Shown: positions 21,134-32,735, counted from the first letter of the stretch. The stretch is 64,000 nt of DNA from Nymphaea colorata (GCF_008831285.2 NC_045150.1:11639868-11703867); one strand, 5' to 3'. Notes: generated by a model from the sequence alone, not told the origin. Numbers and translations are program-made.

Positions 21134-22780
21134 TGGAGGAGAAACGTTTTCTCCGTTAACTAGGGGGTTGGGGCCTTGATCAAGTAAACAAGAAAGGCAT
21201 GCACGAGTATGAGTTTGGATCACGTTAGCTTTTGTTTTGTCTATATCTACCATGTGTGAAGTAACTAGACCAGACATGGTCCAAGCAACAGGGCATGCTC
21301 GATTGTACCACCTCCACCTTATAGGGTAAGCTATAAAACATCATATCATAGAAACTGGAAAATTTTATCACACAATAAAGCGATCTATGTTTAATGGCAT
21401 AATAAAATAAAAGCATGAATACTTTGGTAACAGATACAGGGAAATATTTGTACCATTTTCATAGTGGAGGCAAACAAATGACCGTAGCAAGGATGGAAAA
21501 GATAAATCCCATGATCTAAGTTTTGTACCATTTTGCATAGTGGAGATAAAAAGAATGAGCACAGCAGGACAAAAACCCATTGTCTTTTCTATCTTTCGTA
21601 ACATCCATATTAGCACCAGACAGCTGGTAATAGAAAGCAAATCTTCAGATGGTAAGTCACCAGGAATCTTTTATTTTACTGTCGCATCGAGTCGGGTGCG
21701 CACCGGACATGGTTGCATTCCGACTCACATCCGAGTCTAGTTAGAATGTCATATTACTAAATTACTTATATAATGTACGTTGTTCTAATATTTTGCTATG
21801 CAATACAATTATTCAAGTATGTTATATACATTAATAACTAAATTATAATAATAATATATACATGTTTATTATGTTATATAGATAATAAATTAATATTAAT
21901 AATAATAATAAAATACCCTCGCCACACCTAAATTTTTTGGGATGTGCTGCTCTAGCACCCGCATCTGCACCAGCACCCCGCACTCTGGTGACATAGCAAC
22001 CATCACTTTGAGTCAGACCATGCAACATGTTTTCAACTCTGGACATGCTAATGTATGCTTTCGTTATTTACAACTGTAGGATACACGGGTTCAGCACCCA
22101 ATTCATCTTTCATCATCATAACCGGACCTCATAAATGTACTGCAACGTGAGTTTCAATTACCGGCCATCAGAGGTCTATAGATTAGCTTGCTGGATCTCA
22201 TATAGCTTAAGTCTCCTGTCACATCATGTTAGCAGAGGTTCTTTAGATTAAGTTGCTGAAGAAATAACTGTTAACAGTTGATGCTGAAGCTGCATATTTA
22301 TAACAGAGTTAGAGGTCATCACAGTTACAATACAAATCAAATGATCTTACAGCTAAGATGGTCACAAGATATCACAATGAATCTGAATCAGAGAAGCCTC
22401 ACACAGTGCAAGAAAAGTCATGCTGCAGGGCTCTTAGTATCTCCCACCTAACATCTTCTTCTGAACCAAAAGTATAAAAGTTATAGAAACAAACAAGGTT
22501 TTGAATTCTAAAAATTTCACATCGACAAAATCTTGTGTATTGATTCTAAATGTGCGCTATTTAGTTGTAAATCCGGGAGATCAGGCTGGTACCATTAAAA
22601 TCTTGAAACAAATTAAGAAAGATATGCACAAATTGCATTTTAAAGCATTTCAACTTATACTCAGTGGAGGAGACAAAGAGAAGGGGAGGGCATGGCGATG
22701 AATTGCCATCCCAAAAAAAAGCGTACCAGATGCTATGGATCTTGATGTCCTTGGGCACCTACGAACCAAATCCCATCAAA
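21134..22780. other. Intergenic, nothing certain
   Basis: AT-rich. Between 21680 and 21990 there are gc-rich patches (gagtcgggtgcgcacc, gcacccgcatctgcaccagcacccc) that may be the ends of a decayed MITE. No gene is supported. Confidence 0.4.
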
Positions 22781-22784
22781 CCGA

Positions 22785-23180
22785 CTATCTCGCTGGTCTC
22801 CGGCTTGCTCTTCTTCGCACTCAGCGTGATCTTCCCCGTTGACGACGATGAGTCCTTGATCTTACCGTCCCTCTGCTCAAACTTGGGGGGGGGCATAGGA
22901 CCCTTGAAGACAGGGGCGGAGGGAAGGGGGGGGCGCCAATGAGATTTTTTATTTTTACTTTGAAAAAAAAATAATTTTAAATTACGTAATGTATTTTTTG
23001 TATTAAAATTCAGTTTGGCCCTACCCGGATCCAGAGGTCGAACTGTCGGCCCGCCCCTGAAAAAAATCTTGGCTCCGCCCCTGCTTGAAGCCGGATCATG
23101 TCTAGGGTGTAGGTGAGGCAGGTCACGAACTTCTTCTTCTCGAACTCCGGCGGAGCGTTCTTGCTGACGCCCTAGACCTT
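22785..23180 (-). pseudogene. Unrecognised gene fragment split by a MITE
   Basis: Minus strand. A coding-like stretch reads GVSKNAPPEFEKKKFV then TCLTYTLDMIRLQ up to the MITE at 23083. Across the MITE it resumes with GSYAPP, hits a run of nine C, and after a one-base frame change continues KFEQRDGKIKDSSSS, GKITLSAKKSKPETSEIVG and a stop. The composition is that of a real protein, but I do not recognise the family. The MITE, the homopolymer frame change and the lack of a clear start make it a broken copy. Confidence 0.45.
22911..23083. mobile_element. hAT-like MITE with caggggcgga ends
   Basis: 173 bp with perfect 10-bp inverted ends (caggggcgga / tccgcccctg) and flanking 8-mers cttgaaga / cttgaagc (7 of 8). 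Relatives or fragments occur near 26744-26930, 27076-27180, 30357-30507, 33215-33345 and 47430-47515. Confidence 0.8.
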
Positions 23181-23510
23181 TCTTGAAAAACCAAAATGAG
23201 ATGGGGAGAGAGAACGCACGCACGGGAGAGAGTGTATGTGAGCTTCTTGTAACCGCCAACGGGAGCTGGTCATTGCCACTTCCATGTCCAGCGGCCTGAA
23301 ATGGGTGGTGTCCGCCAACATTTATTTGAAACAGAAGGCGAACGAAAAGTCAATCGCAACGGCCAAATCAGAAGGGAAAAAAAATGTTCATGAATCAATA
23401 TTTTCTTTAAAATCCAATTTATACATCGGCTTGTTCTATAAGTTGTTCTCGTTTCAATATTTTCACGAGTTTGGAGTTTAAACCATTAACTTATTTTACC
23501 AACTCATCTT

Positions 23511-23515
<5 letters not shown>

Positions 23516-23551
<36 letters not shown>
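23516..23551. repeat. CT microsatellite
   Basis: Uninterrupted (CT)n run. Confidence 0.95.
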
Positions 23552-23554
<3 letters not shown>

Positions 23555-23786
23555 AAATTGTAATCCCATTCAAAAGTCCTAAGTGCTTTAGATATTGTTT
23601 AATGTGCAAATAAAATATTCAAATTGTTTAATAATCAACGCCTAAATTTTTTTGGCTTGTAATACCCATCTTAGTTTTTCAAATATATGGTTTTAATATC
23701 AATTTTTATGGTATTAAAACTAAAAAAATGATTCATGTAATTTGTTTTTGTAAGAAATGTCTAAAAATAAGTAGCTGCCATACAGC

Positions 23787-23810
23787 TCTCTCTCTCTTTC
23801 TCTCTCTCTC

Positions 23811-23840
<30 letters not shown>
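23787..23840. repeat. Compound CT-TA microsatellite
   Basis: (CT)n followed directly by (TA)n. Confidence 0.95.
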
Positions 23841-23841
<1 letters not shown>

Positions 23842-24335
23842 TCTTCGGTGCGCTGAACATTAACGCCACGGTCTTAGATATTGTTGTCTTGTTGGTCTTC
23901 AGGTCGAGCTTCCGTTCAACTCCAACTGGCAACTCTAGAAGGTTTAGTGGTAGCACAGTAGCACTGATGTTCTTACAATCTGTGCGACACTACAATATCC
24001 TTCTTTTGCCTATTCTTGTTGGTGCCGTGCAGCTTTTGACTAGCAATCATATTTTTTTGACCCGCAAGCAATAATTATGAAAGTTTCTTGCGAGTAATAT
24101 ATATATAATCTGTCATTGAAAAATAGTTGTTGCAAGAGCGTTAGTGATAGTAGATGTCGTATGTGCAATGAAGCCAAGCTGGTCATTACTTGACCATCCC
24201 GTGTTGTAGTCCCTTAAGTCTGCGTCAAACTATGATGACTCTATGAAATTTCATAATACAAAGAAACAATCCCCAAACCACTAAATGGGCATCTGGATGG
24301 TAGTTTGTTATTTGCTCAAACTTATTTATTGCAGT

Positions 24336-24425
24336 GATTTCTTCTACCGCTAATATCTGTTTTTACCCGTGAAGAGAAAATCACCGTTATAGATCTACAG
24401 CAGTGGTTTCTAACGCGGTATATCT
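24336..24425. repeat. Fragment of the window-start repeat
   Basis: Shares atcaccgttatagatctaca and related motifs with 1-330. Confidence 0.4.
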
Positions 24426-24475
24426 TAATATAACTGACAATGACCACAAATTCAACACCTTGAATGCCTAGTATT

Positions 24476-24735
24476 TGTTTGAGGCGCCCCATAATCCACA
24501 TCAAACCTGCGCCCCACGTTATCTCAGGTCCCCATCTCTCTCTGTTTATTTTGTGATTAAAGCTTTTATCCATCTATTTTTTAAAACAAATTTGGTGTCA
24601 CATACTAACAGTATTCATTTCTGGTGCCCCATGCTAGCACATCAAGCCTGCGCCTCAGCTTATCGCTCAGGTCCCCATCTCACTCTCTGTCTCTCTATTT
24701 TTTTATTAAAGCTTTATCCGCCTATGTTTTTTTAA
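24476..24735. repeat. Imperfect tandem duplication
   Basis: Two ~115 bp units in direct order (about 24480-24590 and 24622-24735) share ggtccccatctc, attaaagctttatcc and gcgcc landmarks. Confidence 0.7.
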
Positions 24736-24989
24736 CATATAACTATATTTTTGTTGTGTTTACTTTTCTTCTCAGCATTCTTCTCAACAGCATGATAGAA
24801 TTTAATTAGCATAGGATTTATTGGATGTTGTATGTTGAATCAAATCGTGAAATTTAGTAAATGATGGATAAAATCACTAGAATTTAGTAAATTTATCGAA
24901 CTTGTAACCAATAGAAGAAATAGATGCTCTCATAAGTACATTTTTTAAATTAAAGAAAGTAATGTTTTCTCCTTCATTTACAAGGTACT

Positions 24990-25746
24990 GAATAATTCGT
25001 AGTCTTATGAAGTGCTGGAAAATCTGTTTTCACCTCATTTTTTGGAGAATATGGTGTAGACACAATTCGACAATCCATAATGAAGAAGCCTTGTCTCCTC
25101 AACAAGATTCTCATGCTGTCCGGCGGGTCTGTGTTGATGGCTTCTATGCTACTCTGAGGAATTTTGTAGATGACAGAAAAGACGCATAGGTTTGGCTGGC
25201 TACTGGGATTGTTTCTGACAAGTGCTCCCTTATATTCACAGGTCAAGCATTTCTGCAAGTTGCCTCTGTAGCTTCTAACGGTAGAAAGCTGGTCGCCTTT
25301 CTGTTTAAAGACTCGAATGGACTGCATCTTTACCAAGGAGTAGCATGGTGGGAGGACAACAATGACCTACCTGAAGACACTATCCTCCGTCAGCTCTTGA
25401 TGGTTGGTGGTTTGGAGAGGTTTGAGAATATATTGCTGATTTCTAACAACAAGCTTTGCTTAGAAGACTTCAGGCCACGTTCGAAGGACGTCGCCCTTTC
25501 AGAGATGGCAAAGCAACTATGGCAACTTCTTTCATAGAGTGCAAATTTTGCAACAACAACCTGCTCATGATATTTTGTCTCTTTTAACCCAAACATTGTA
25601 AATCTAGTTCCTTCAGCTTTTGTTGTCCTCTTGGTTTGTTTCTCTTCCAGTCTCATTTTAGCCCTTAAGGTAGAGTGATTACCAATTTTTGCTGTATATA
25701 TATTTAGCCCTTTCCCACGCAGGGTTGCAGAATAATTCGTAGTCTT
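24990..25746 (+). mobile_element. 5'-truncated LINE-like insertion
   Basis: A perfect 17-bp direct repeat, gaataattcgtagtctt, bounds the segment (24990-25006 and 25730-25746). Inside, the plus strand reads a C-terminal protein piece with one stop (WRIWCRHNSTIHNEEALS; then VWLATGIVSDKCSLIFTGQ; VAWWEDNNDLPEDTI; MAKQLWQLLS and stop at 25534-25536). The WRIWxxRN motif resembles the end of plant LINE reverse transcriptases just before an RNase H-like tail. A long variable target duplication and 5' truncation fit target-primed insertion. No poly(A) is visible at the right end, which is unusual. Confidence 0.5.
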
Positions 25747-26525
25747 TAATGGAAAATTGTTAACAACGGCTAATCACATTTTCTATCTACACAAAAAAGT
25801 TGGAGCATTGGTGGAGATACATGTTCAACTAAAGAGCATTAAGACCCAGTTGTTAATTACCAAATGACGGGCCAAGACATGCAGACTGGATTGAGTCGAG
25901 CCTCGTTCTTACTTTAGCACCAATGGGTCTGTGTGGGCAGTTGCCTGCAGAGGCCAATTTGTGGCGTCACACCTATCCCTTGCACTTAATCCGAATCTCA
26001 TATGAATGGGAGTAAGGAAGCAAGACTTTGTCTCACTTACCATTGTCAAAGAAAGACCACACGCTGAAACAAATTTAATGTTCAAGCACCTGAAATTAAC
26101 GATCGGGTACCAAATGACCAAAATGCCTCAGGTAAGAAAGAGTGAATACTGCCTCGTATAAGGATAAATGTGAAAAGGTGAAAATTAATTGGCGTTTAAG
26201 TAAACAAAAATGCCTCCCCACAGAACCAAGTTGGAGCATGTAATTAAGAGTCCACCACTAATTTCAATAGTTAACTCCAAAGGGTCATTGGGCAGCATCG
26301 GCCCCAAAGAATATCATAGATTCATATAATACTAAATGATCTATGAATATATGGTAAATTTTAAGTTTTAAAAAAATCTTAAAATTAAGAAAAATAATTT
26401 TTCATGCATCTAATTTTTCATGTAGTAGGTGTGCCGAAACAGATATATGCATGAATATCAAAAGTAGAAGAATGAGTTACCAATGTATATACAGGTTGGA
26501 ATTTCATAATAATTCTCATTTAATG

Positions 26526-26556
<31 letters not shown>

Positions 26557-26577
26557 TGTGTGTGTGTGTGTGTGTAT
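26526..26577. repeat. TG microsatellite
   Basis: Imperfect (GT)n; a shorter counterpart is at 34320-34336. Confidence 0.9.
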
Positions 26578-27198
26578 GTTGAGAGAGAGATATATATTCA
26601 TTGATTACATTTTGTAGTAGTGTGTCTTAATCCAAATTTTAATGCACAACTGTATATGAACGTCATTATGATACACAAACGTATTGCAATATGAATCTAA
26701 TGGGACATTTACGTAAAATATAATCTAAATATGAAGTAAATTAGAAGTCAAGAGGGGCCTGCATAGGCCCTAGTCCCACCTCAAGAAAAAAATTACGTGT
26801 AAATTTTAGAAAATTTCACTTGTCCTACATAAAAATTTTGAAAAATGATAATTCATCCAATGTCAAAATTTACAAACTTTAATTCGGCCCTCTTTATGAA
26901 AATTTTTTGGCTCCATCCCTGAATGGATCGATTGTCAAGCCTGGTGATAAGATGAAATACTTTTCCTACTATCCCTCAACAAATCATACTGTTTACAAGT
27001 TAATAATGAGCATGGTTTTTATTTTTACAACAACCCAAATGCTACGCTTTTGTCCTTTTACGTCTGTATGTACTACATGCAAGGGCGGAGACAGGGGCCT
27101 TCGCCCATTCAAATTTTAAAAAATTAAAAATTTATATGTAAATTTCAATTCAGTGCAACATATATAAAAAAATGAAAAATTGTCCAAAAATAAAGTTG

Positions 27199-27202
<4 letters not shown>

Positions 27203-27243
<41 letters not shown>

Positions 27244-27254
27244 ATATATATATA
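27203..27254. repeat. TA microsatellite
   Basis: (TA)n with one tt interruption. Confidence 0.95.
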
Positions 27255-27919
27255 GATAAAACGTATATAAAGCCAGCTTTTTTTTCATGGAGCATTAAGT
27301 TTATAGTTAACAAATTTTCGATTGGCTTCGAGGTCACTAGTGACTTGAGTCTCTTACGACTATCCTATTTAACTGGACCGGATTCACCCAAATTCAACTA
27401 CTAATTTAAACTTTAAGATAATGAGTTCGGTGGGGCATATGCTAGCCCCACAGAGCCCTCACCGTACACTGTTTCATTTATTAGTGCTCCACAACCAAAA
27501 AATTATGGCTGACGGCAAGCTAAGACCAGGTCAAAAGAGAACCATGAATGGGCAAAACATGTGTTCCTGCCCGAACAAACAACCTGACTTACACAGCACC
27601 AGATCTGGATCAGATCATTGGTTCTCAGCGTGCAGTGCAGCCACGTTCTCTAATACCAACGCAGCTCTAAACCCCATCTTAGTTGGGTGGTAGGGTTCTC
27701 CTTCCACCCACTTGAACATCTCCCAACTAATTGGATTTCAACTTTTCCAATGGCATAAACGTCGAAACTGATATTAAGTAGATTCGATTTTAGTTAACAT
27801 TCAAATTCAATTGGATTTGTGTCCAACATGCTCACCGAACTACAATATCCAGGTAAGTTCCCCCTGGACTACACCTTACTCTCATAAATTCTAATGGCTC
27901 TCCTCATTGCATTTGTAAC

Positions 27920-28178
27920 TGCTAGTCAGTGAGAACCATCAATGCTTTGTAATCCACCAGCGAATTGATCAACAGCATCTTTTTCTTCCTTTCTGCTCTC
28001 TTCTGGCCTTCCTCCCGGAGGCTCTGGGTGCACACCGTCCTAACCTGCTTTGGCTCCTCCTCTGGCCACTGGCTTTTGCGTTGGAAGCCTATGAAGATCC
28101 TCATTCTATTTGCCTTTGCCCCACAACACAGTGTACTGGCCCATGATGTCCAATCCGGTGCCCAACACACTATAGCCA
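27920..28178 (-). pseudogene. WAT1-related exporter, last exon fragment
   Basis: Minus strand reads LIGYSVLGTGLDIMGQYTVLWGKGK, the last transmembrane helix and C-terminal LWGK motif of WAT1-related (drug/metabolite transporter superfamily, EamA) proteins. A stop follows soon after (GK then stop). The tail continues out of frame over a basic stretch. The homologous exon in the second duplication copy is at 34896-35095. Upstream exons are absent here. Confidence 0.75.
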
Positions 28179-28367
28179 ATTAATCAAGATTATGATATAG
28201 TCATTACAAAATTCTGGGTGTTGAATATTGGTGATAAAATGTAAGTTCCAGCAGTCTAATAATTGTGTTGTTTGTTGTGCATACATATAGGAGGCCACAG
28301 TCAATCTTCATCAAATAAAGGAGCAGAGATGATAAGCACAAAGTTTTGGCTCAAATACTTATTTCTT

Positions 28368-28690
28368 ATAGCTAGGGATGCTAATATATCTCATTTGAAT
28401 TGGATATCTGACCGAACCATTCCAAAAAAAAATTGGATGTGGACAAAATTTTATATCCGATTAAAAGTCATATCAGATTCAGATTTAATAAATGACAACA
28501 TATGGAAGGATTTAGATTCAGATATACATAAATATTCAATCAGATTTGGGTTGGATTTACTATATCGAATGTTCTTATATTTTGAAAATCAGCCGGATTC
28601 GGTTCAAAAATTTTGGATTTGGATTCAAAAGTGACTTTTCCTTCATTATTATTTGAATCCGAATGCATGCATATCTGAAAAAATAATGTC
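28368..28690. mobile_element. tagggatg-type MITE, truncated
   Basis: Starts tagggatgctaatatatctc and matches 35287-35604 but lacks its right end. The content is variants of ggatttgg / gaatccga, a common plant hAT-like non-autonomous repeat. Confidence 0.6.
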
Positions 28691-28699
28691 ATTCTTTCA

Positions 28700-30300
28700 G
28701 TTAAGGTGAATGTATCTATTATTTGTGTACATTAACTTAGTTGATGTATGGGACTGGACCCATGCCAGATCCACAGTATTGAAACACATCCATAGAGCTT
28801 GATCAGAGAGAGTGGTTATCATAGAAGTCCAAAATCACATTAATTGTAGTGTAGACATTCCTGTCAGTGCCTGGGACAATTGGACCTAATAAGTGACATG
28901 AACCATTCTATCATTCTTTTACTAAAATGTAGACAAGCAAGTCTTTTCATGAGGCTGAAATGACTTGCAAACTCAATGCAATATGGTGTCCATTAATGGT
29001 CAAGGTTCTATACTCATTTCGGCCATGTATAAAGCAGCCTTGAACCCCAAGAATAGGAGAAAAGCGGGACGGACTTTGACCTCTTTCGAGGTATCTCCTT
29101 CTCTCATTTCAGCCATATTTTTGCTTAATTTAATGTCACTATAAGTCTGAGGGCAAGTTTGATGGCTAGCAACAGTTATCCATGGTAACAAAATCCCGTC
29201 CATAAGCAATTTGTTTTAAATTAATAGTGCATCTATTAGTGGTTTGATTCAATGTCGTGAATTGGCTATGGAACCAAATGGTTACATCAGCCAATTTTGT
29301 GACATTTGATCTATGGAGTCACCTAATTGTGAAAAATGTCTGAGACTTATGGAATTAAACAGCTAAGAACAGCTAATATTAATTTTTTTTCTGCAACCGA
29401 TTTTTTCAAAACAGTATCATCGAACAAATATCGGATTCTAAATCAACGTCTCCACCTTGAATATTACTTCAAAGTTGGAACAGTAAAACAGGAACTACTC
29501 ACTTCAAGTTCGTCAATCGTGATTTTATGATCAGTTTAAAATCATTGAAATTGATTTCTTCATCGATGCCCTGTTCTTTGACCAGCTGAATCAGGGGATT
29601 GGTATTTTCTTTGTGAAGCAAAAAAAAAAATCACAATAATAAGAACAGAGGGCTGAAATAAAATAAAATGTATGAAACCAAAGGATTTTTACCAAACATT
29701 GACTGCACGCACAAACAAGAAAAGAAGTTACGGAGACCCCTAAAAAAAGGTCAAAATAAGCCCTTTTGCAAAACACATACCATGGTAAGTTCCTCAATTC
29801 TTTGCTAAGAAAGCTAATTTCCTCTTAGGGTGTGTGAATGAGACGACGCAACCGGATATTTTTACAAACTTTTGGAAGATTGTTGTGATATATTTGTCAA
29901 TTCACTTCTTTTAATATTAATTAGCATCCCTTCAACGCATTTGCATTTATTGTTCTAAGAGTGGTAAAGCCATGTCTATACATTTGGAGATTAATCACGA
30001 ACGAATAGGCGTTAAAAGCTTTCTAATTGAAGTACATGTTGCGATCAAATTGAACCTAACGAAGTGTGGATCACAAGTTAGTCTGAGTCCAACCGGTTAT
30101 ATTGTGAATATGGTCAAGAATATGCTTTTGATTTTAGTTAGGTCAAATTGATTTGTTTTTTTCGGACTTAATCGGTATTAAATAAATACAAAAAGTTAAA
30201 ATGGCTCAAATGCATGTTTGCTATTCTCAACTTGTTTTTTTGTTTTGTTTTTTCTTTGTCTTTGTTTTTCTTTTAAGGTGAGAGAGATAGTGCTTACTTC
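28700..30300. other. Intergenic, no gene
   Basis: AT-rich. 29281-29350 resembles 37617-37700 (ccaattttgtgacatt..., gtgaaaaatgt), another trace of local duplication. Nothing else recognised. Confidence 0.45.
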
Positions 30301-30327
30301 TGCCATCCCACGATGGGTTAGGCAATG

Positions 30328-30935
30328 CTTGCTGTTGCAATTTCCAATTTGCTTCCTGGGCGGAGGGAGGGAGGGCCCGCCTGGGCCATGGCCTGGGTGA
30401 GCTCAGAAAAAAAAAATTATATATGTAAAAAATCAAATTTTTTTAGTTTGGCCCGACCCACGGATGGTTTGGCCCGTCCCTAAAAAAAATCTTGTCTCCG
30501 CCCCTGCTGCCTTCACCTTCATTTTGACCGCCCCATTCCATTGAAGACCTTAATCTCCTTCAAGCTGCTGCTGATGTACTCACCTTCTGCAAGGGCGCAG
30601 GACTCCAGTTCTGATCCATTCACACCCACCTGTGCGCCGGCATGCAGGGTCATCGGAGCTGGGCAACCTAGCGCTGGGCTCGCTCTTGGCTACGGCCAAC
30701 ACTTTGTGTTGTGCCATATGGTTCATCATCCAGGCAGTGGATTACTACTTCCTTAAGCATATCCATCAAAGCAATTAGGTTCCATTTTTTTCTTCCAACA
30801 AGAAAATTAATTGTTTGATTAAATTGATCTCTAATGATAGGCGAAGATGAGCGAGAGGTACCCGCACCCGTATACAAGCACTGCGTTAATCAATCTGATT
30901 GCAGCCGTCCAGTGCACATGCATTGCAGCCATTAT
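30328..30935 (+). pseudogene. WAT1-related exporter fragment (exons 2-4), plus strand
   Basis: Begins with the exon 2 end (gctgttgcaatttcca...), which is broken by a MITE (30357-30507) and then resumes as LPAFTFIL. Exon 3 is frame-disrupted but clear in GNLALGSLLATANTLCCAIWFIIQ (30657-30735), a helix of the second EamA repeat. Exon 4 is represented by EDERERYPHPYTSTALINLIAAVQCTC (30843-30925). Stops and frame changes exclude function. The exon 3 part forms the left arm of the inverted repeat with 30936-31163. It is paralogous to the pseudogene at 34896-37294. Confidence 0.8.
30357..30507. mobile_element. gggcggag-family MITE inside a WAT1 exon
   Basis: ctgggcggagggagg at left, gtctccgcccctg at right, GC-rich ends around an AT core. 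Comparison with the paralogue at 36980-37015 shows that the exon sequence resumes exactly (gcttc/ctgcc) with no obvious target duplication. Confidence 0.65.
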
Positions 30936-31163
30936 ACCTAATTGCTTTGATGGATATGCTTAAGGAAGTAGTAATCCACTGCCTGAATGATGAACCATAT
31001 GGCACAACACAAAGTGTTGGCCGTAGCCAAGAGCGAGCCCAGCGCTAGGTTGCCCAGCTCCGACGACCCTGCATGCCAGCGCACAGGTGGGTGTGAATGG
31101 ATCAGAACTGGAGTCCTGCGCCCTTGCAGAAGGTGAGTACATCAGCAGCAGCTTGGAGGAGAA
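30552..31163. repeat. Near-perfect inverted repeat of a WAT1 exon
   Basis: Left arm 30552-30780, right arm 30936-31163, about 228 bp each with only about five mismatches by eye (~98% identity), spacer 155 bp. The arms contain WAT1-related exon 3 and part of the next intron; the spacer holds part of exon 4. The right arm is a minus-strand copy of the left. A transcript across it would fold into a long hairpin. Confidence 0.92.
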
Positions 31164-31302
31164 TGGACCACGCACTTGCGCCTATATGTGCTCTTCTGCC
31201 TTCCTTTCTGTCAATCTCAAAATCAGGACTGAAATGAGATGAAAGATAGGTCATACTGGGTTACATTTATAGACATAGAGAGAGACAGGGAGAGGGAGAG
31301 AG

Positions 31303-31363
31303 AGAGTAGGTGAGGCATGCCAGGTATCCCGGGTTGGCATGCCCAGCATGCCTCACCTACTCT
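31303..31363. repeat. 18-bp perfect hairpin
   Basis: Arms agagtaggtgaggcatgc (31303-31320) and its exact reverse complement (31346-31363) with a 25-nt loop. ggcatgcc and gggtat motifs recur in the loop and just after it. Confidence 0.9.
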
Positions 31364-31430
31364 CCGCATTAAGCATGCCGGGTATGCCTCCTTTCTCTCA
31401 TGCTGCATGGATGGTGTTATTATTCTCTAC

Positions 31431-31560
31431 AGGACAACACTGAACCAAATTTTCTACATAATCTCAATGAAAATGACTTCAACGACGTTTGTTTGGGCAA
31501 TGGCCAACCTGCTACCTGCCTTCACCTTCATGCTCCCAGTCATGTTTCGTTGGCTTTTCA
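31431..31560 (+). pseudogene. WAT1-related exporter, exon 2 copy
   Basis: An acceptor-like tctctacag precedes an open stretch reading TTLNQIFYIISMKMTSTTFV then WAMANLLPAFTFMLPVMFR, the second helix pair of WAT1-related proteins (family pattern LTSATFASAMSNLIPAxTFILA). It is isolated: the region before it is a GA tract and hairpin and it runs into a stop after FT. It is a third lineage of exon copies in this cluster and is not contiguous with 30328-30935. Confidence 0.78.
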
Positions 31561-31565
31561 CTTAA

Positions 31566-32100
31566 TTCCCTTATCTTTACCATCTTGTTCTTCTTTCTTT
31601 CTTTTATTCATGCCAATAAGGTTCTCTCTTGAATTCAATTAATTAATTGGATCACTGCAGATCATCCTGGATCATCTTTTGTTTTAAGTGTACGCATATA
31701 TACTTTTTTTTTTTTTGTCGATTCTCAATCTGTTCAGCTGAGTCGCTGGAATGGCCGGTTCATTAGTCCACCCTCCATAAAATTTGGAACAAATAAAAGA
31801 GCATAGATTGAATGCACGGTCGTGACAAACCATAAAATTAGATTATGTTCTTCTGTTCAACATATATGATGGCCCTCTAATTATGTGGGAGTCGCTGGCC
31901 TAAATTTGATGGTTGTGACTGTAAATTGGCGACCCATTGCAGACTGGTTCTCTAACACTTTATGAAAAAGTGTCAAATTGAGCACTTCAGATTCATTTTA
32001 AGCTTGTAATGCATACTTTCTTTAAATGAACATGAGGTTAATAAAGAAGACCCGAATCTGCCCCCGCCGCACCTTTTGTAATATTAACAAGCCTGGTCGG
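31566..32100. other. Intergenic, nothing recognised
   Basis: No gene or repeat identified. Confidence 0.4.
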
Positions 32101-32227
32101 GACTCGGGCCCCATCGGGCGGACCCAGGCTGGGTTTTTCTAATTTAAATATAACCTAGCTCGTCGTTGTCCTCCACTTCGGGCATTAAACAATCACATGA
32201 ACAATTCAAACTTTCATATAAACTTTC

Positions 32228-32263
<36 letters not shown>

Positions 32264-32597
32264 GGCCAAATTTTTCTAATTTAAATACAACCCAGCCAAT
32301 CGTTATCCTCCTCTTCCGGCATTAAACAATCACATGAACCACTATCTGGCTATTGCATTGCTTTAGAGCATAAATCAAACTTTCAAATATATATATATAT
32401 ATATTCTAATTTAAATACAACCCAGCTAATTATTGTCCTCCTCTTCCGGCATTAAACAATCACATGAACCATTGCTTTAGAGCATGAATCAAGCTTGCAT
32501 GTATATAGTCAGATAGTGGTTCATGTGATTGTTTAATGCCGGAAGAGGAGGACAACGATTAGCTGGGTGGTTGTATTTAAATTAGAAAAACCTGGCC

Positions 32598-32655
<58 letters not shown>

Positions 32656-32735
32656 GCTTGGTTGTTCATGTGATTGTTTAATGCCCCAAGAGGAGGACAA
32701 CGATGAGCTAGGTTGCATTTAAATTAGAAAAACCC

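Larger units (their letters stand above)
25920..28690. repeat. Segmental duplication, copy A
   Basis: Homologous in the same orientation to 33440-35610. Matching blocks include 25960-26470 with 33440-33790, 26476-26530 with 34268-34325, and 27280-28690 with 34355-35610. Copy A has a private stretch at 26580-27270 with a caggggcgga-family fragment. It ends with a WAT1-related exon, an intron and a MITE, so the unit that was copied included the 3' end of a WAT1-type gene. Confidence 0.85.

Noticed and set aside
22759-23259. Minus-strand 166-residue frame as a gene
   Set aside because: It reads through the MITE and changes frame relative to the coding-like parts on either side.
30218-30436. Phe/Lys-rich short frames around 30.2-30.4 kb
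   Set aside because: Composition artefacts of T- and A-rich DNA and the MITE.
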